This document shows positions 1 through 8,451 of a DNA stretch of 64,000 nt, one piece after another. A model generated the notes under the pieces. It saw only the letters and a program-made list of their open reading frames with translations, did not search any database and was not told the origin of the DNA. The position numbers and the translations under genes were made by a program. How positions within the stretch are numbered: position 1 is the stretch's first letter; each line of letters begins with the position of its first letter. This stretch comes from Chloroflexota bacterium (lineage in GTDB: Bacteria > Chloroflexota > Anaerolineae > UBA2200), in assembly GCA_014360905.1 (NCBI GenBank), contig JACIWW010000005.1, positions 62,001 through 126,000 of the forward strand, in the 5' to 3' direction.

Positions 1-116
1 AGCGCGGCCGTCGTAAAGCTGCCCGCTACGACTGGTCTATTATTGCTCGCCAAGTGCTTGATGTCTACGAAGAGCTCCTACAACAGAAAGCTGAGGGCAA
101 ACTTCATGTTGAGTGA
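1..116 (+). CDS. C-terminal end of a glycosyltransferase (GT4-like), partial
   Basis: The reading frame is open from base 3 and stops with TGA at 114-116, giving about 37 residues. The end contains a YDWSIIARQVLDVYEEL stretch. This resembles the last helix of GT4 glycosyltransferases such as the phosphatidylinositol mannosyltransferase group, where a 'YDW..VA..V..VYEEL' ending is common. The next gene, a CDP-alcohol phosphatidyltransferase, overlaps it by 11 bases, so the two are probably one operon for lipid or glycolipid synthesis. Nothing of the catalytic domains is in the window, so the family call rests on the tail and the neighbour only. Confidence 0.55.
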   Translation, partial: RGRRKAARYDWSIIARQVLDVYEELLQQKAEGKLHVE

Positions 117-687
117 CAAATTCCGAAATTGGACTCGTGCACTGAGTGCATTCATTGCTCGCCTGCTTGGACGCCTGGGTGTCCCGCCGAATGCCTTAAC
201 TGTGTTGGGTTATCTGCTTCATTTGCCCGTGATGTACGAGTTGGCAATTGGACATCTGCGCCTTGGAGGCATTCTGTTGGCTTTGGCCAGTATATTCGAC
301 AACCTGGATGGTTCTTTAGCCCGCGAAATGGAGCAGGTAACGATCTTTGGTGCATTCCTTGACTCCGTAACTGACCGCTTCTCAGAGGGTACAGTGCTTG
401 CAGGACTTTTACTTTGGTATGTGCAGGGCGGAGCCAAAGTCGAGATTGTCCTTGTATATGCCGCTTTGTTCGGCTCACTCATGGTTAGTTACACCCGAGC
501 ACGTGCAGAAGGGGTGGGCGTTGCCTGTAAGGAGGGGCTATTTACTAGATTCGAGCGGGTAATCGTACTCGTGGCAGGTCTTATCCTGCAACAGGCACAG
601 TTAACCCTCTGGGTGTTAGCAGTTCTAACCAATGTTACGGCATTACAGCGCATCTATCATGTCTGGCAAAAAACACGAAGCAGGTAA
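106..687 (+). CDS. CDP-alcohol phosphatidyltransferase family protein
   Basis: A membrane enzyme that joins a CDP-activated lipid to an alcohol (glycerol phosphate, inositol phosphate or similar) in phospholipid synthesis. The family signature D-x2-DG-x2-AR-x8-G-x3-D-x3-D is complete in the first third of the protein (DNLDGSLAR, then GAFLDSVTD). Hydrophobic segments follow on both sides, as in PgsA-type proteins, and 193 aa is a normal length. I chose ATG 106 because GAGGG lies about 8 bases upstream; an in-frame TTG at 43 would add 21 residues without homology. The overlap with the glycosyltransferase tail suggests a phosphatidylinositol-phosphate-type synthase, but the alcohol substrate cannot be read from sequence. 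Confidence 0.9.
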   Translation: MLSDKFRNWTRALSAFIARLLGRLGVPPNALTVLGYLLHLPVMYELAIGHLRLGGILLALASIFDNLDGSLAREMEQVTIFGAFLDSVTDRFSEGTVLAGLLLWYVQGGAKVEIVLVYAALFGSLMVSYTRARAEGVGVACKEGLFTRFERVIVLVAGLILQQAQLTLWVLAVLTNVTALQRIYHVWQKTRSR

Positions 688-753
688 CGCCTGGCAAGCG
701 CCTGATCCGGCATTCACTCACCACTCATTACTCGTCACGCTGCGAGGCAATCC

Positions 754-1512
754 ATGGCTACCTTGACTTTTCTTGGCACAGGAGCAGCGGTGCCCGCGAT
801 AGGTCACGACAACACTTACCTAGCGCTTGAGGGCGAACAGTCCACGTTGCTCATTGATTGCGCCGGCAGCCCATTGCTGAAAGTGCAACTAGCAGGTATC
901 GAACCCTGTCAACTGCAGTATGTGATTCTCACCCACAGACACCCGGACCACATCTATGGGCTCCCTGTATTAGTGCTGGGGCTTTGGTTACTGGGCTGCC
1001 AAACACCCCTCCAAGTGCTGGGTGAGGCAGAAGGGCTGCGGGCTGCTCAAGCCTTATTGAATGCTTTCCGACCCTCAGAAGAATGGCCTGGATTTTGCCC
1101 GCCAACCTATCGCGAAGTACAATTACAAAATAGTAGTATGGTCCTTGACCTGCCAGATTTGCTCATCACGGCTTCTCCGGCAGCTCACGTCATTCCTAGC
1201 CTGATGATCAAAGTTCAGAACAAGGCTTCAGGGCGTGCTATCGTCTATTCTGGCGATACGGCGCCTTGTGAGAACTTGGTGCGCTTGGCCTATGGCGCAG
1301 ATGTGCTCATCCATGAGGCTTCTGGCGAGCACGCTGGCCACTCGTCGGCAGCTCAGGCAGGGCAGGTTGCACAACGTGCTGGCGTGAAAAAGCTCTATTT
1401 GATTCACTACCCAGCCCTAACTGCCAATCTGAATGCACTGCTTGCCCAGGCAAGGCAGGAATTCACTGGGGAGGTAGAACTAGCACGCGACTTCGGAACT
1501 TGCGAGTTCTAA
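754..1512 (+). CDS. MBL-fold metal-dependent hydrolase, RNase Z-like
   Basis: A 252-aa metallo-beta-lactamase-fold hydrolase. The N-terminus (FLGTGAAVPAIGHDNT) resembles RNase Z/arylsulfatase-type members. The zinc-binding motif HRHPDH lies near residue 63, and a later GDTAPCENLVRLA segment followed by IHEAS carries the bridging Asp and is typical of RNase Z relatives. A final histidine lies in YLIHYPAL. It could process tRNA 3' ends or hydrolyse a small phosphodiester; sequence alone does not separate these. ATG 754 has GAGG about 6 bases upstream. It stands alone between the lipid genes and the lactate group. Confidence 0.8.
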   Translation: MATLTFLGTGAAVPAIGHDNTYLALEGEQSTLLIDCAGSPLLKVQLAGIEPCQLQYVILTHRHPDHIYGLPVLVLGLWLLGCQTPLQVLGEAEGLRAAQALLNAFRPSEEWPGFCPPTYREVQLQNSSMVLDLPDLLITASPAAHVIPSLMIKVQNKASGRAIVYSGDTAPCENLVRLAYGADVLIHEASGEHAGHSSAAQAGQVAQRAGVKKLYLIHYPALTANLNALLAQARQEFTGEVELARDFGTCEF

Positions 1513-1594
1513 TGCATGGAAAGCAACGAGTGCAACGTGATGCTCGGCACTACGCAGTTCACACATCACCCGTCATACCACTTGGTAGGTACAC

Positions 1595-2977
1595 ATGCAT
1601 ATCACAAGCGAGACTATTGAGTTCTTAACCAACCTACTTGGTCCAGAGCGCGTCTCGACGCGGCAGGCTGATCTCGATGCGCACGCACAAGATGAATCCT
1701 TCCACGGGCCACATCCGCCTGATGTCGTAGTCTGGCCACAAAACGCACAGGAGATCAGCGCCATCTTGAAGCATGCCAACGAAAGACTGATCTCAGTCAC
1801 ACCCTGGAGCGGCGGATCCAGCCTGGAAGGCAATCCCATACCGGTGCACGGTGGCATCCTGCTGGCACTGTACCGCATGAACCAGATCATCGAAATACGC
1901 GAAGCCGACCTGCAAGTGGTCGTACAACCAGGCATCATCTATGACGAATTGAACCAGAAACTGGCCCGCTATGGTCTTTTCTTCCCTCCTGCTCCTGGCT
2001 CCAGCGATGTGGCGACCATTGGAGGCATGGTGGCGAATAACTCCAGTGGCATGCACGCGGTCAAGTATGGGGTTACCAAAGACTATGTGCTGCAACTGGA
2101 GGTGGTGCTCCCAACAGGCGAAATCGTACGCATAGGACGGCCAGTGCTCAAGTCGTCCAGTGGCTATGATCTGTGCCGTTTGATTGTAGGGTCCGAGGGC
2201 ACTTTGGGCGTAGTTACCGAGATCACCCTGCGGTTACGCATCCGTCCGGAGGCTATGGCTGCTGTGGCTGTGTTCCCATCTATGGAGGCTGCAGCGGAAG
2301 CAATCTATGCCATTAATCGCTACGGGCCTACGCCTGCAGCACTGGAACTGATGGATCCAACCATTGTACGCATTGTGAACCAATGGACGGGCTCATCGCT
2401 AACCGAAGCGCCCACGTTGGTGATGGAATTCCACGGCCTGCCGGCAGGCATCGCACAGGAAATCGAACTAATTGAAGAGACTTGCCGCGATGCCGGCTGT
2501 CTTTCTTTCGAAAAAGGGCTAACACCACCGGAGCGGGAGCGCCTGTGGTATGCCCGTAAGCAGGCGCACGAAGCAGTCAAACAACTCAACGCTGGTTGCA
2601 GAGCAGAGATTGGCGACATCGTGGTGCCCATCTCCCGCTATACGGAAGCAGTAGCCAAGGCCTATGCTCTGGCCGAGGAACTGAATGTGCGCATCGCCAC
2701 CTTCGGACATGCTGGCGACGGCAACTTGCACGTGGAGATGCTTTCCGACAAGTGTGACCCTCAAGAGCAAGAGCGTGCTCATGCCTTCAACCGGCGTCTG
2801 GTACAATGGGTGCTGAGCGTAGGCGGGACATGCACTGGCGAGCACGGTGTGGGCATTGGCAAACGAGAGTTCATGCGCGCAGAACACGGCTACAGTTTGG
2901 AGATCATGCGCAAAATCAAGCAAATCCTTGATCCAAATGGCATCATGAACCCGGGCAAAATGTTCCCAGAGGAATGA
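1595..2977 (+). CDS. glcD: FAD-binding oxidase, GlcD family (D-lactate/glycolate dehydrogenase type)
   Basis: A 460-aa flavoprotein oxidising a 2-hydroxy acid such as D-lactate or glycolate. The N-terminal PCMH FAD domain shows PWSGGSSLEGN, APGSSDVATIGGMVANNSSG and VGSEGTLGVVTEI. The C-terminal FAD-oxidase domain has FGHAGDGNLHVEM and the CTGEHGVGIGKREFM motif near the end. Length and domain order fit GlcD/DLD proteins. The next gene encodes a LarA-type lactate racemase, so D-lactate is the likeliest substrate. No iron-sulphur partner (GlcF/LldE type) lies next to it, so its electron acceptor is unknown. Confidence 0.9.
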   Translation: MHITSETIEFLTNLLGPERVSTRQADLDAHAQDESFHGPHPPDVVVWPQNAQEISAILKHANERLISVTPWSGGSSLEGNPIPVHGGILLALYRMNQIIEIREADLQVVVQPGIIYDELNQKLARYGLFFPPAPGSSDVATIGGMVANNSSGMHAVKYGVTKDYVLQLEVVLPTGEIVRIGRPVLKSSSGYDLCRLIVGSEGTLGVVTEITLRLRIRPEAMAAVAVFPSMEAAAEAIYAINRYGPTPAALELMDPTIVRIVNQWTGSSLTEAPTLVMEFHGLPAGIAQEIELIEETCRDAGCLSFEKGLTPPERERLWYARKQAHEAVKQLNAGCRAEIGDIVVPISRYTEAVAKAYALAEELNVRIATFGHAGDGNLHVEMLSDKCDPQEQERAHAFNRRLVQWVLSVGGTCTGEHGVGIGKREFMRAEHGYSLEIMRKIKQILDPNGIMNPGKMFPEE

Positions 2978-3053
2978 TACTGATTGTGCATCAAGCCCTA
3001 TGATAACTGTCCGAACAACCGATAGGAAAAACCAATGAGGTGCAACAGAGTGT

Positions 3054-4349
3054 ATGCATGCAAATATCGTGGATAAAACACGTATGATCGACATTGCCTA
3101 TGGGCACGGTACGATTCCCTTTTATGCCAATCCAAAATTAGCCGAATGGCACATTATCCGTCCTGCTTTCGCCCCGCCATTGCCCAATGCCGAGCAAGCC
3201 TTCCATGTTGCCTGCCACAATCCCATCGCCAGCAAACCTTTGCGCGAAGTGATTCGTCCGGGAGATCGCGTGGTCATCGTCACCTCAGATGGTACCCGAC
3301 CAGTGCCCAACCGTCAGCTCATCCCTTGGCTTTTGCAGGAACTGCCAGTACCAGCCAAACAGGTGGCCATACTTCTGGGCAATGGCAGCCATCGCGCCAA
3401 TACACCAGCGGAAATCGAAGTTATGTTCGGCAAGGATGTAGTCAAAGAGGTAGCGATACTCAATCACAATGCTTTTGACCCGCAACAAAATGTGTGCATT
3501 GGCCAAACGGCTAAAGGTCACAAGGCGTATCTGAACAAAATATACGTGGAAGCGGACAAGCGGATTGTGGTTGGCTTTATCGAACCGCACTTTTTCGCTG
3601 GTTTCTCCGGCGGTGCCAAGGGCATTATCCCTGGCATAGCCTCGATTGATACAATTCTGCACATTCACAGGTTTGACCTCATCGCGCACCCGCTGAGCAC
3701 ATGGGGAACGGTGGAAGACAATCCGATACGCCGTGAAATTGAAGCAATGGTCAGCCTTTGCCCACCCGATTTCATGGTCAATGTCACGCTGAATTCGGCC
3801 AAAGAGATCACCGCCCTCTTCGTAGGCGACTATATCGAAGCACACCGCGCAGGCTGCCAGCGGGCAAAAGAGGAGGTAATGCAGCCAGTACCACATGCAT
3901 TCCCTATTGTCGTTACATCCAACAGTGGTTACCCGTTGGATCAAAATCTCTATCAGACGGTAAAAGGCATTTCCGCTGGAGCCCGCATTACGGAACCAGG
4001 AGGTACCATCTTTGTAGCAAGCGAGTGTAGTGACGGCATCCCTGACCATGGTAATTTTGGCGAACTGATGTGCGTGGGTACGTCAGCGGATGACATCCTG
4101 GAACACATTGTCAACCTAGAACAGACCATCCTTGATCAATGGGAAGCACAGGTGTATGCCTACCTCATGCAGAAATATGACATACGCATTTACTGCGCTA
4201 TGGACCACGCCGTGGTGAAAGCTTGTAAACTGCAGCCGGTGGATGACCTGCAGGCAGCAGTGGAAGAGCAGATTCGAGCAATGGGTTATCGCCCACGCGT
4301 AGCCGTGTTGCCAGATGGACCACTAACCATCCCATATATAGCCAAATGA
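3054..4349 (+). CDS. larA: Nickel-dependent lactate racemase family protein (LarA-like)
   Basis: A 431-aa LarA-type racemase. LarA uses a nickel-pincer cofactor bound to a lysine to interconvert D- and L-lactate or related 2-hydroxy acids. All four key positions of characterised LarA can be aligned by spacing: His in NGSHRAN, His in EPHFFAGFSGGAK, the cofactor Lys ten residues later, and a His sixteen residues after that in TILHIHRF. The N-terminal SDGTRPVPN corresponds to the DHTRP loop. It follows the GlcD-type oxidase by 76 bases, so a racemise-then-oxidise lactate module is likely. The cofactor genes larB, larC and larE are not in the window. Substrates other than lactate are known for the family. 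Confidence 0.85.
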   Translation: MHANIVDKTRMIDIAYGHGTIPFYANPKLAEWHIIRPAFAPPLPNAEQAFHVACHNPIASKPLREVIRPGDRVVIVTSDGTRPVPNRQLIPWLLQELPVPAKQVAILLGNGSHRANTPAEIEVMFGKDVVKEVAILNHNAFDPQQNVCIGQTAKGHKAYLNKIYVEADKRIVVGFIEPHFFAGFSGGAKGIIPGIASIDTILHIHRFDLIAHPLSTWGTVEDNPIRREIEAMVSLCPPDFMVNVTLNSAKEITALFVGDYIEAHRAGCQRAKEEVMQPVPHAFPIVVTSNSGYPLDQNLYQTVKGISAGARITEPGGTIFVASECSDGIPDHGNFGELMCVGTSADDILEHIVNLEQTILDQWEAQVYAYLMQKYDIRIYCAMDHAVVKACKLQPVDDLQAAVEEQIRAMGYRPRVAVLPDGPLTIPYIAK

Positions 4350-4461
4350 GGAGGTGAGACCGAGAAAACCGCTCTTCTGCATGTTTTAGGGAATCAAGGT
4401 ATGTGATAGATGCCTCTTGCATCTACCTGGGGCTATAATTCCAAAGGAGGAAATGGAGACA

Positions 4462-6147
4462 ATGGAGAAGCCCTGGTTGAAAAATTATGAACCCGGAGTT
4501 CCAGCTACTATCCAGTATCCAGAACGTCCATTACATACCAATCTAGAAGAATCTGCACGCAAGTACCCCAACGCAACAGCCACTATTTTCCTGGACGCCA
4601 AGTTGACCTACGCGCAGCTCAACGCCCTGGCCGGCCGCTTTGCCGCTGCCCTGCAACAACTGGGAGTCAAGAAGGGCGACCGCGTGGGCATCTATATGGC
4701 GAACTGCCCCCAGTTCATCATTGGCTACTATGGCGCACTCAAAGCTGGAGCCATCGTTGTCTCGTTCAATCCACTCTATGCTGCGCGCGAGGTGGAGCAC
4801 CAACTCAAGGATTCGGGAGCGGAGACGATGCTGGTGATGAGCCGCTTCTATCCCATCGTCAAGCAGGTGCGTGCTCGTACTGCACTGAAGCATGTCATTG
4901 TGACTAATATCAAGGAGTACTTCCCCCCGCTGATCAAGCTGCTCTTCACGTTGGCCAAGGAGAAGCACGAAGGGGATCGGCAGGACATCTCAGGCGATGC
5001 CAATACCTACTGGCTTCAGGATTTGCTCAGCAAGGCGCCTGCTAAGCCTACGCCGGTAGAGGTCAGGCCCAGCGATACTGCGTGTCTTCTGTACACAGGT
5101 GGTACTACGGGCGTGCCCAAGGGAGCCGAACTCAGCCATGCGAACATCATGTCCAACGCTGTCATGTGCAGGCGTTGGGTACCGGATATCAGGGAAGCGG
5201 GAGAAGTCATTCTGACTGCGCTGCCACTGTACCATAGTTTCGGCATGACTACCTGTATGAACCTGGGCATCTATGCAGCAGCAGCCCTGCTGCTCATCCC
5301 CAATCCGCGCGACATCCCGACCCTGATGCAGAACATCAACAAGCATCACCCAACCTTCTTCCCCGGTGTGCCCACCATGTACGTGGCGTTCAACAACTTC
5401 TCCGATCTCCACAAGTACAATGTCAAGTCCATTCGCGCCTGCATCAGTGGCGCGGCAGGGCTGCCGGTGGAGGTGCAGACCAAGTTCCAGGAGTTGACCG
5501 GTGGACATCTCGTAGAGGGTTATGGTCTGAGCGAGGCTTCACCGGTGACCCATGCCAACCCGATCTACGGCAAGAACAAGATTGGCACCATTGGCGTGCC
5601 TTTCCCCGATACGGATGCCAAGATCGTGGATTTGAAGACGGGCACCAAGGAGTTGCCGCCAGGTGAGATAGGGGAACTGATCGTGCGTGGGCCACAAGTG
5701 ATGAAAGGCTACTGGAACATGCCGGAGGAGACAGCGCTTGCCCTGCGCAATGGCTGGTTGTACACAGGGGACATTGCCAGGATGGATGAGGAGGGCTACT
5801 TCCAGATTGTGGACCGCAAGAAAGACATGATCATCGCTGGTGGGTTCAATATCTATCCGCGGGATGTAGAGGAAGTGCTCTACCAGCATCCCAAGGTGAA
5901 AGAGGCAGTAGTGGCAGGCATTCCTGATCCGTATCGCGGCGAGACGGTGAAAGCCTACATCGTGCTGAAGGAAGGGGAGAGGGCCACAGCGGAGGAGATC
6001 ATTGAATTCTGTCGCGCCAATATGGCCAAGTACAAGGTGCCGACCGCGGTGGAATTCCGCACAGAGCTGCCCAAGACGATGGTGGGCAAGGTGCTACGCC
6101 GCATGCTGGTCGAGGAAGAAAAGAAAAAACTGGCAGAGCAAAGGTAA
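4462..6147 (+). CDS. fadD: Long-chain fatty acid--CoA ligase (AMP-forming)
   Basis: A 561-aa acyl-CoA synthetase of the ANL superfamily, activating fatty acids with ATP and CoA. The AMP-binding P-loop motif YTGGTTGVPKGAELSH lies near residue 213, GYGLSEASPVTH in the middle, and the hinge region GWLYTGDIARMDEEGYF followed by DRKKDMIIAGGFNIYPRDV. The catalytic-lysine end motif PKTMVGKVLRR is near the C-terminus. A strong AAAGGAGG at 4443-4450 fits ATG 4462 (11 bases away) better than ATG 4453 (2 bases). It may form one transcription unit with glcD and larA, although substrates differ. Confidence 0.92.
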   Translation: MEKPWLKNYEPGVPATIQYPERPLHTNLEESARKYPNATATIFLDAKLTYAQLNALAGRFAAALQQLGVKKGDRVGIYMANCPQFIIGYYGALKAGAIVVSFNPLYAAREVEHQLKDSGAETMLVMSRFYPIVKQVRARTALKHVIVTNIKEYFPPLIKLLFTLAKEKHEGDRQDISGDANTYWLQDLLSKAPAKPTPVEVRPSDTACLLYTGGTTGVPKGAELSHANIMSNAVMCRRWVPDIREAGEVILTALPLYHSFGMTTCMNLGIYAAAALLLIPNPRDIPTLMQNINKHHPTFFPGVPTMYVAFNNFSDLHKYNVKSIRACISGAAGLPVEVQTKFQELTGGHLVEGYGLSEASPVTHANPIYGKNKIGTIGVPFPDTDAKIVDLKTGTKELPPGEIGELIVRGPQVMKGYWNMPEETALALRNGWLYTGDIARMDEEGYFQIVDRKKDMIIAGGFNIYPRDVEEVLYQHPKVKEAVVAGIPDPYRGETVKAYIVLKEGERATAEEIIEFCRANMAKYKVPTAVEFRTELPKTMVGKVLRRMLVEEEKKKLAEQR

Positions 6148-6297
6148 GGATCATCTTCCAATCGTTGGTTGTCAATAGAGATGAGCAGCCACTATAAAGG
6201 CGACCTCTTTTCTCCTGCAGTAGGAGCCGCCTTCTATTGGCTTACGAGATTTTGAGTGGAATAGCTTAGAAGAATCTACCAAATTAGAGAGGGTACC

Positions 6298-6660
6298 ATG
6301 ATAAGGCTTTTGAAAATGGGTATCTTGGTAGCCTTTGTCTTCGCTAGCTGCTCGTTTCTTGCTAGGGCACTCTTTCCACCTAGTTATCACATCTACATGC
6401 CCCTCGTTTCGCGAGCATGTCAAATCTATATACCACTGGGATTTCGCATGCCCACGCCGACACCAACGGCTACACTAACAAAGATACCTTCGCCAACGAA
6501 CACAGCATTACCCCCGCCCCCGTCACTCCCAACGCCTCCACCCACGAACACCTTAGTACCCACAATTACTCCCACGCTACAACCTACCTACACCCCGCAA
6601 CCTACACCAACGCGCACTTTGTCGCCGATACCAACACCAACCAACACGCGAAAACCTTGA
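6298..6660 (+). CDS. Small secreted or anchored Pro/Thr-rich protein
   Basis: A 120-aa protein with a hydrophobic N-terminal segment (about residues 6-26) that could be a signal peptide or anchor, then a C-terminal half made almost only of Pro and Thr with short hydrophobic spacers. The same 'PTPT' linkers occur in three other surface proteins of this window. Between them lie two similar short pieces, IYMPLVSR and IYIPLGFR, resembling the Y(L/M)PLV motif common in secreted Chloroflexota proteins. GAGAGGG sits just upstream of the ATG. It is convergent with era. No enzymatic domain is visible; it could be a fragment of a larger surface protein. Confidence 0.5.
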   Translation: MIRLLKMGILVAFVFASCSFLARALFPPSYHIYMPLVSRACQIYIPLGFRMPTPTPTATLTKIPSPTNTALPPPPSLPTPPPTNTLVPTITPTLQPTYTPQPTPTRTLSPIPTPTNTRKP

Positions 6661-6716
6661 ATAGAGCCCTGTGCGCTGGCTCGGTGAGCCAACTCAAGTT
6701 TGAAATCGCAACCAAC

Positions 6717-7640
6717 TCACAACGGATACCCCACATAGCGCAGTGCGGCTTCATCGCGCTGCCACTTGGGACGCACTTTCACCCACAGTTCCAGAAATAC
6801 TTTGGTGTCTAACATGCGTTCGATTTCTTCTCGCGCTGCAGCACCTATCTTCTTCAGCATTTCCCCTTTAGCACCAATTACAATGCCCTTCTGCGATTCT
6901 TTTTCCACATAGATAGTTGCCGCAATGTAGGTCAGCCCTGGACGGCGCTCGGTAAACTCCTCGATCACCACAGCAACGGCATAGGGTACCTCCTGGTGTA
7001 GAAAGTGCAGCACTTGCTCTCTAATCAACTCGGAGGCAATGAAGCGTTCGCTGAGATCCGTCACCTGCCCCGCAGGATAATAGCGTGGACCAAAGGGCAA
7101 GCGCGCGATGACCATATCCAAGAGTTTGTCCAGGTTTTGCCCCCGAGTTGCCGAAGTCATCATCCAATCATCGAACCGGCCAAGCGCAAAATAGGCTTCG
7201 CTATGCGCCGATACTTTGTCCGGGGGGAGCAAATCCATTTTATTGAGCACCAAGATGATCGGAGAAGAGCATTTCTTCACGAGGAATTCCGCAACCATGC
7301 GATCTTCCTCCGTAGGTGTGACACTGACATCCACCACGGACAGCACCACATCGGCATCGGGAACCGCCTTGTGCGCCGTCTTCACCATGTATTCACCCAA
7401 CTTGTGCAATGGCTGGTGAATCCCGGGCGTATCCACAAAAATGATCTGGGCATCAGGACGTGTCAGGATGCCCTGGATGCGATTGCGCGTTGTCTGAGGT
7501 TTTTTCGATACAATGGCTACCTTCTGCCCGACATAGGCATTGAGCAGCGTTGACTTGCCAACGCTTGGACGTCCCACCAAGGTGACAAATCCCGAACGGT
7601 GATCTGGGGGCAATTCTTCTTCAAGCAACAATTCATCCAT
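6717..7640 (-). CDS. era: GTPase Era
   Basis: A 307-aa GTPase needed for 16S rRNA maturation and small-subunit assembly. The G1 motif GRPSVGKST, switch region KPQTTRNRIQG, G3 DTPGIHQP and G4 NKMD are all present in the N-terminal half. The C-terminal KH domain carries the typical IVIGAKGEMLKKIG stretch near residue 260. Length matches the family. It is the last gene of a leftward group with the queuosine-precursor transporter, ttuA and ttuB, separated from the transporter by 67 bases. Confidence 0.97.
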   Translation of the reverse strand: MDELLLEEELPPDHRSGFVTLVGRPSVGKSTLLNAYVGQKVAIVSKKPQTTRNRIQGILTRPDAQIIFVDTPGIHQPLHKLGEYMVKTAHKAVPDADVVLSVVDVSVTPTEEDRMVAEFLVKKCSSPIILVLNKMDLLPPDKVSAHSEAYFALGRFDDWMMTSATRGQNLDKLLDMVIARLPFGPRYYPAGQVTDLSERFIASELIREQVLHFLHQEVPYAVAVVIEEFTERRPGLTYIAATIYVEKESQKGIVIGAKGEMLKKIGAAAREEIERMLDTKVFLELWVKVRPKWQRDEAALRYVGYPL

Positions 7641-7707
7641 GATTATCTCGCTTTTCTGTATGTTAGTTGATTCACAGTTTTCTTACCTATCCTGCGACGT
7701 TGATCCT

Positions 7708-8430
7708 CTAACTCAGACGGAACGGATTGAAATCAGTGTGATAATCGTAGTAGTCCTCATTCTCCGTGCGTTTCAGGAAATTGGTGATGGCATATGTGAT
7801 TGGCGTGGCCAGTGCTTCGATGCCCACCTTGAACACGTAATTTGAGACGATGACGCTACCTAGTAGCGCAGACGGCAACGCCCCATAGAAAGCAATCAAC
7901 ACGAACAGCAAGGTGTCCACGCCCTCACCGACAATCGTAGAGGCAACGGTCCGCGTCCACAGCCAACGACCCTGCGTCCATATCTTCATCTTGGCCAGGA
8001 CATAAGAGTTGGAGAACTCACCGGAGAAATAGGCAATCAGACTGCCCAGCACAATGCGCGGCGTGATGCCCAGGATAGCCATGTATGCTTCCTGATTGGT
8101 CCAACCCGGTGCAGGAGGCAACATTCCCACAATGGCCAGAACCACAGCCATCAAGGCTGTGCAGAAAAAGCCGCTCCAGATAACCCTGCGCGAGCGGATG
8201 TAGCCGTACACTTCCGTGAGGATATCGCCAAAGATGTAGCTGATGGGAAAAAGGATCGTTCCACCATCAAAGGTAAAAGGTCCCAACAAAAGGATTTTCG
8301 ATGAGGCGACGTTGCTGATAATCAGCACCGCCACGAAGAGAACCATCACGAAATCGAAGTACCGGTAAGGTCTTATCGCGTTGGAGTGCTCGGTTGAATT
8401 GTTTCCCATTACTCCTGGATATCCGATCAT
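7708..8430 (-). CDS. yhhQ: Queuosine precursor transporter (YhhQ/COG1738 family)
   Basis: A 240-aa integral membrane protein with about six hydrophobic segments. The pattern ISNVASSKI, DGGTILFPISYIFGDILTEV and SGEFSNSYVLAKMK is typical of the VUT/YhhQ family, which imports queuine or preQ0/preQ1 for tRNA queuosine. It lies 21 bases downstream of ttuA, itself a tRNA-modification enzyme, which fits a tRNA-modification theme. No queuosine synthesis gene is in the window, so salvage is an inference. ATG 8430 has no clear ribosome site; an ATG at 8409 has GGAG only two bases away. Confidence 0.88.
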   Translation of the reverse strand: MIGYPGVMGNNSTEHSNAIRPYRYFDFVMVLFVAVLIISNVASSKILLLGPFTFDGGTILFPISYIFGDILTEVYGYIRSRRVIWSGFFCTALMAVVLAIVGMLPPAPGWTNQEAYMAILGITPRIVLGSLIAYFSGEFSNSYVLAKMKIWTQGRWLWTRTVASTIVGEGVDTLLFVLIAFYGALPSALLGSVIVSNYVFKVGIEALATPITYAITNFLKRTENEDYYDYHTDFNPFRLS

Positions 8431-8451
8431 CTGCTGAGCAGCCTAGCTTGT

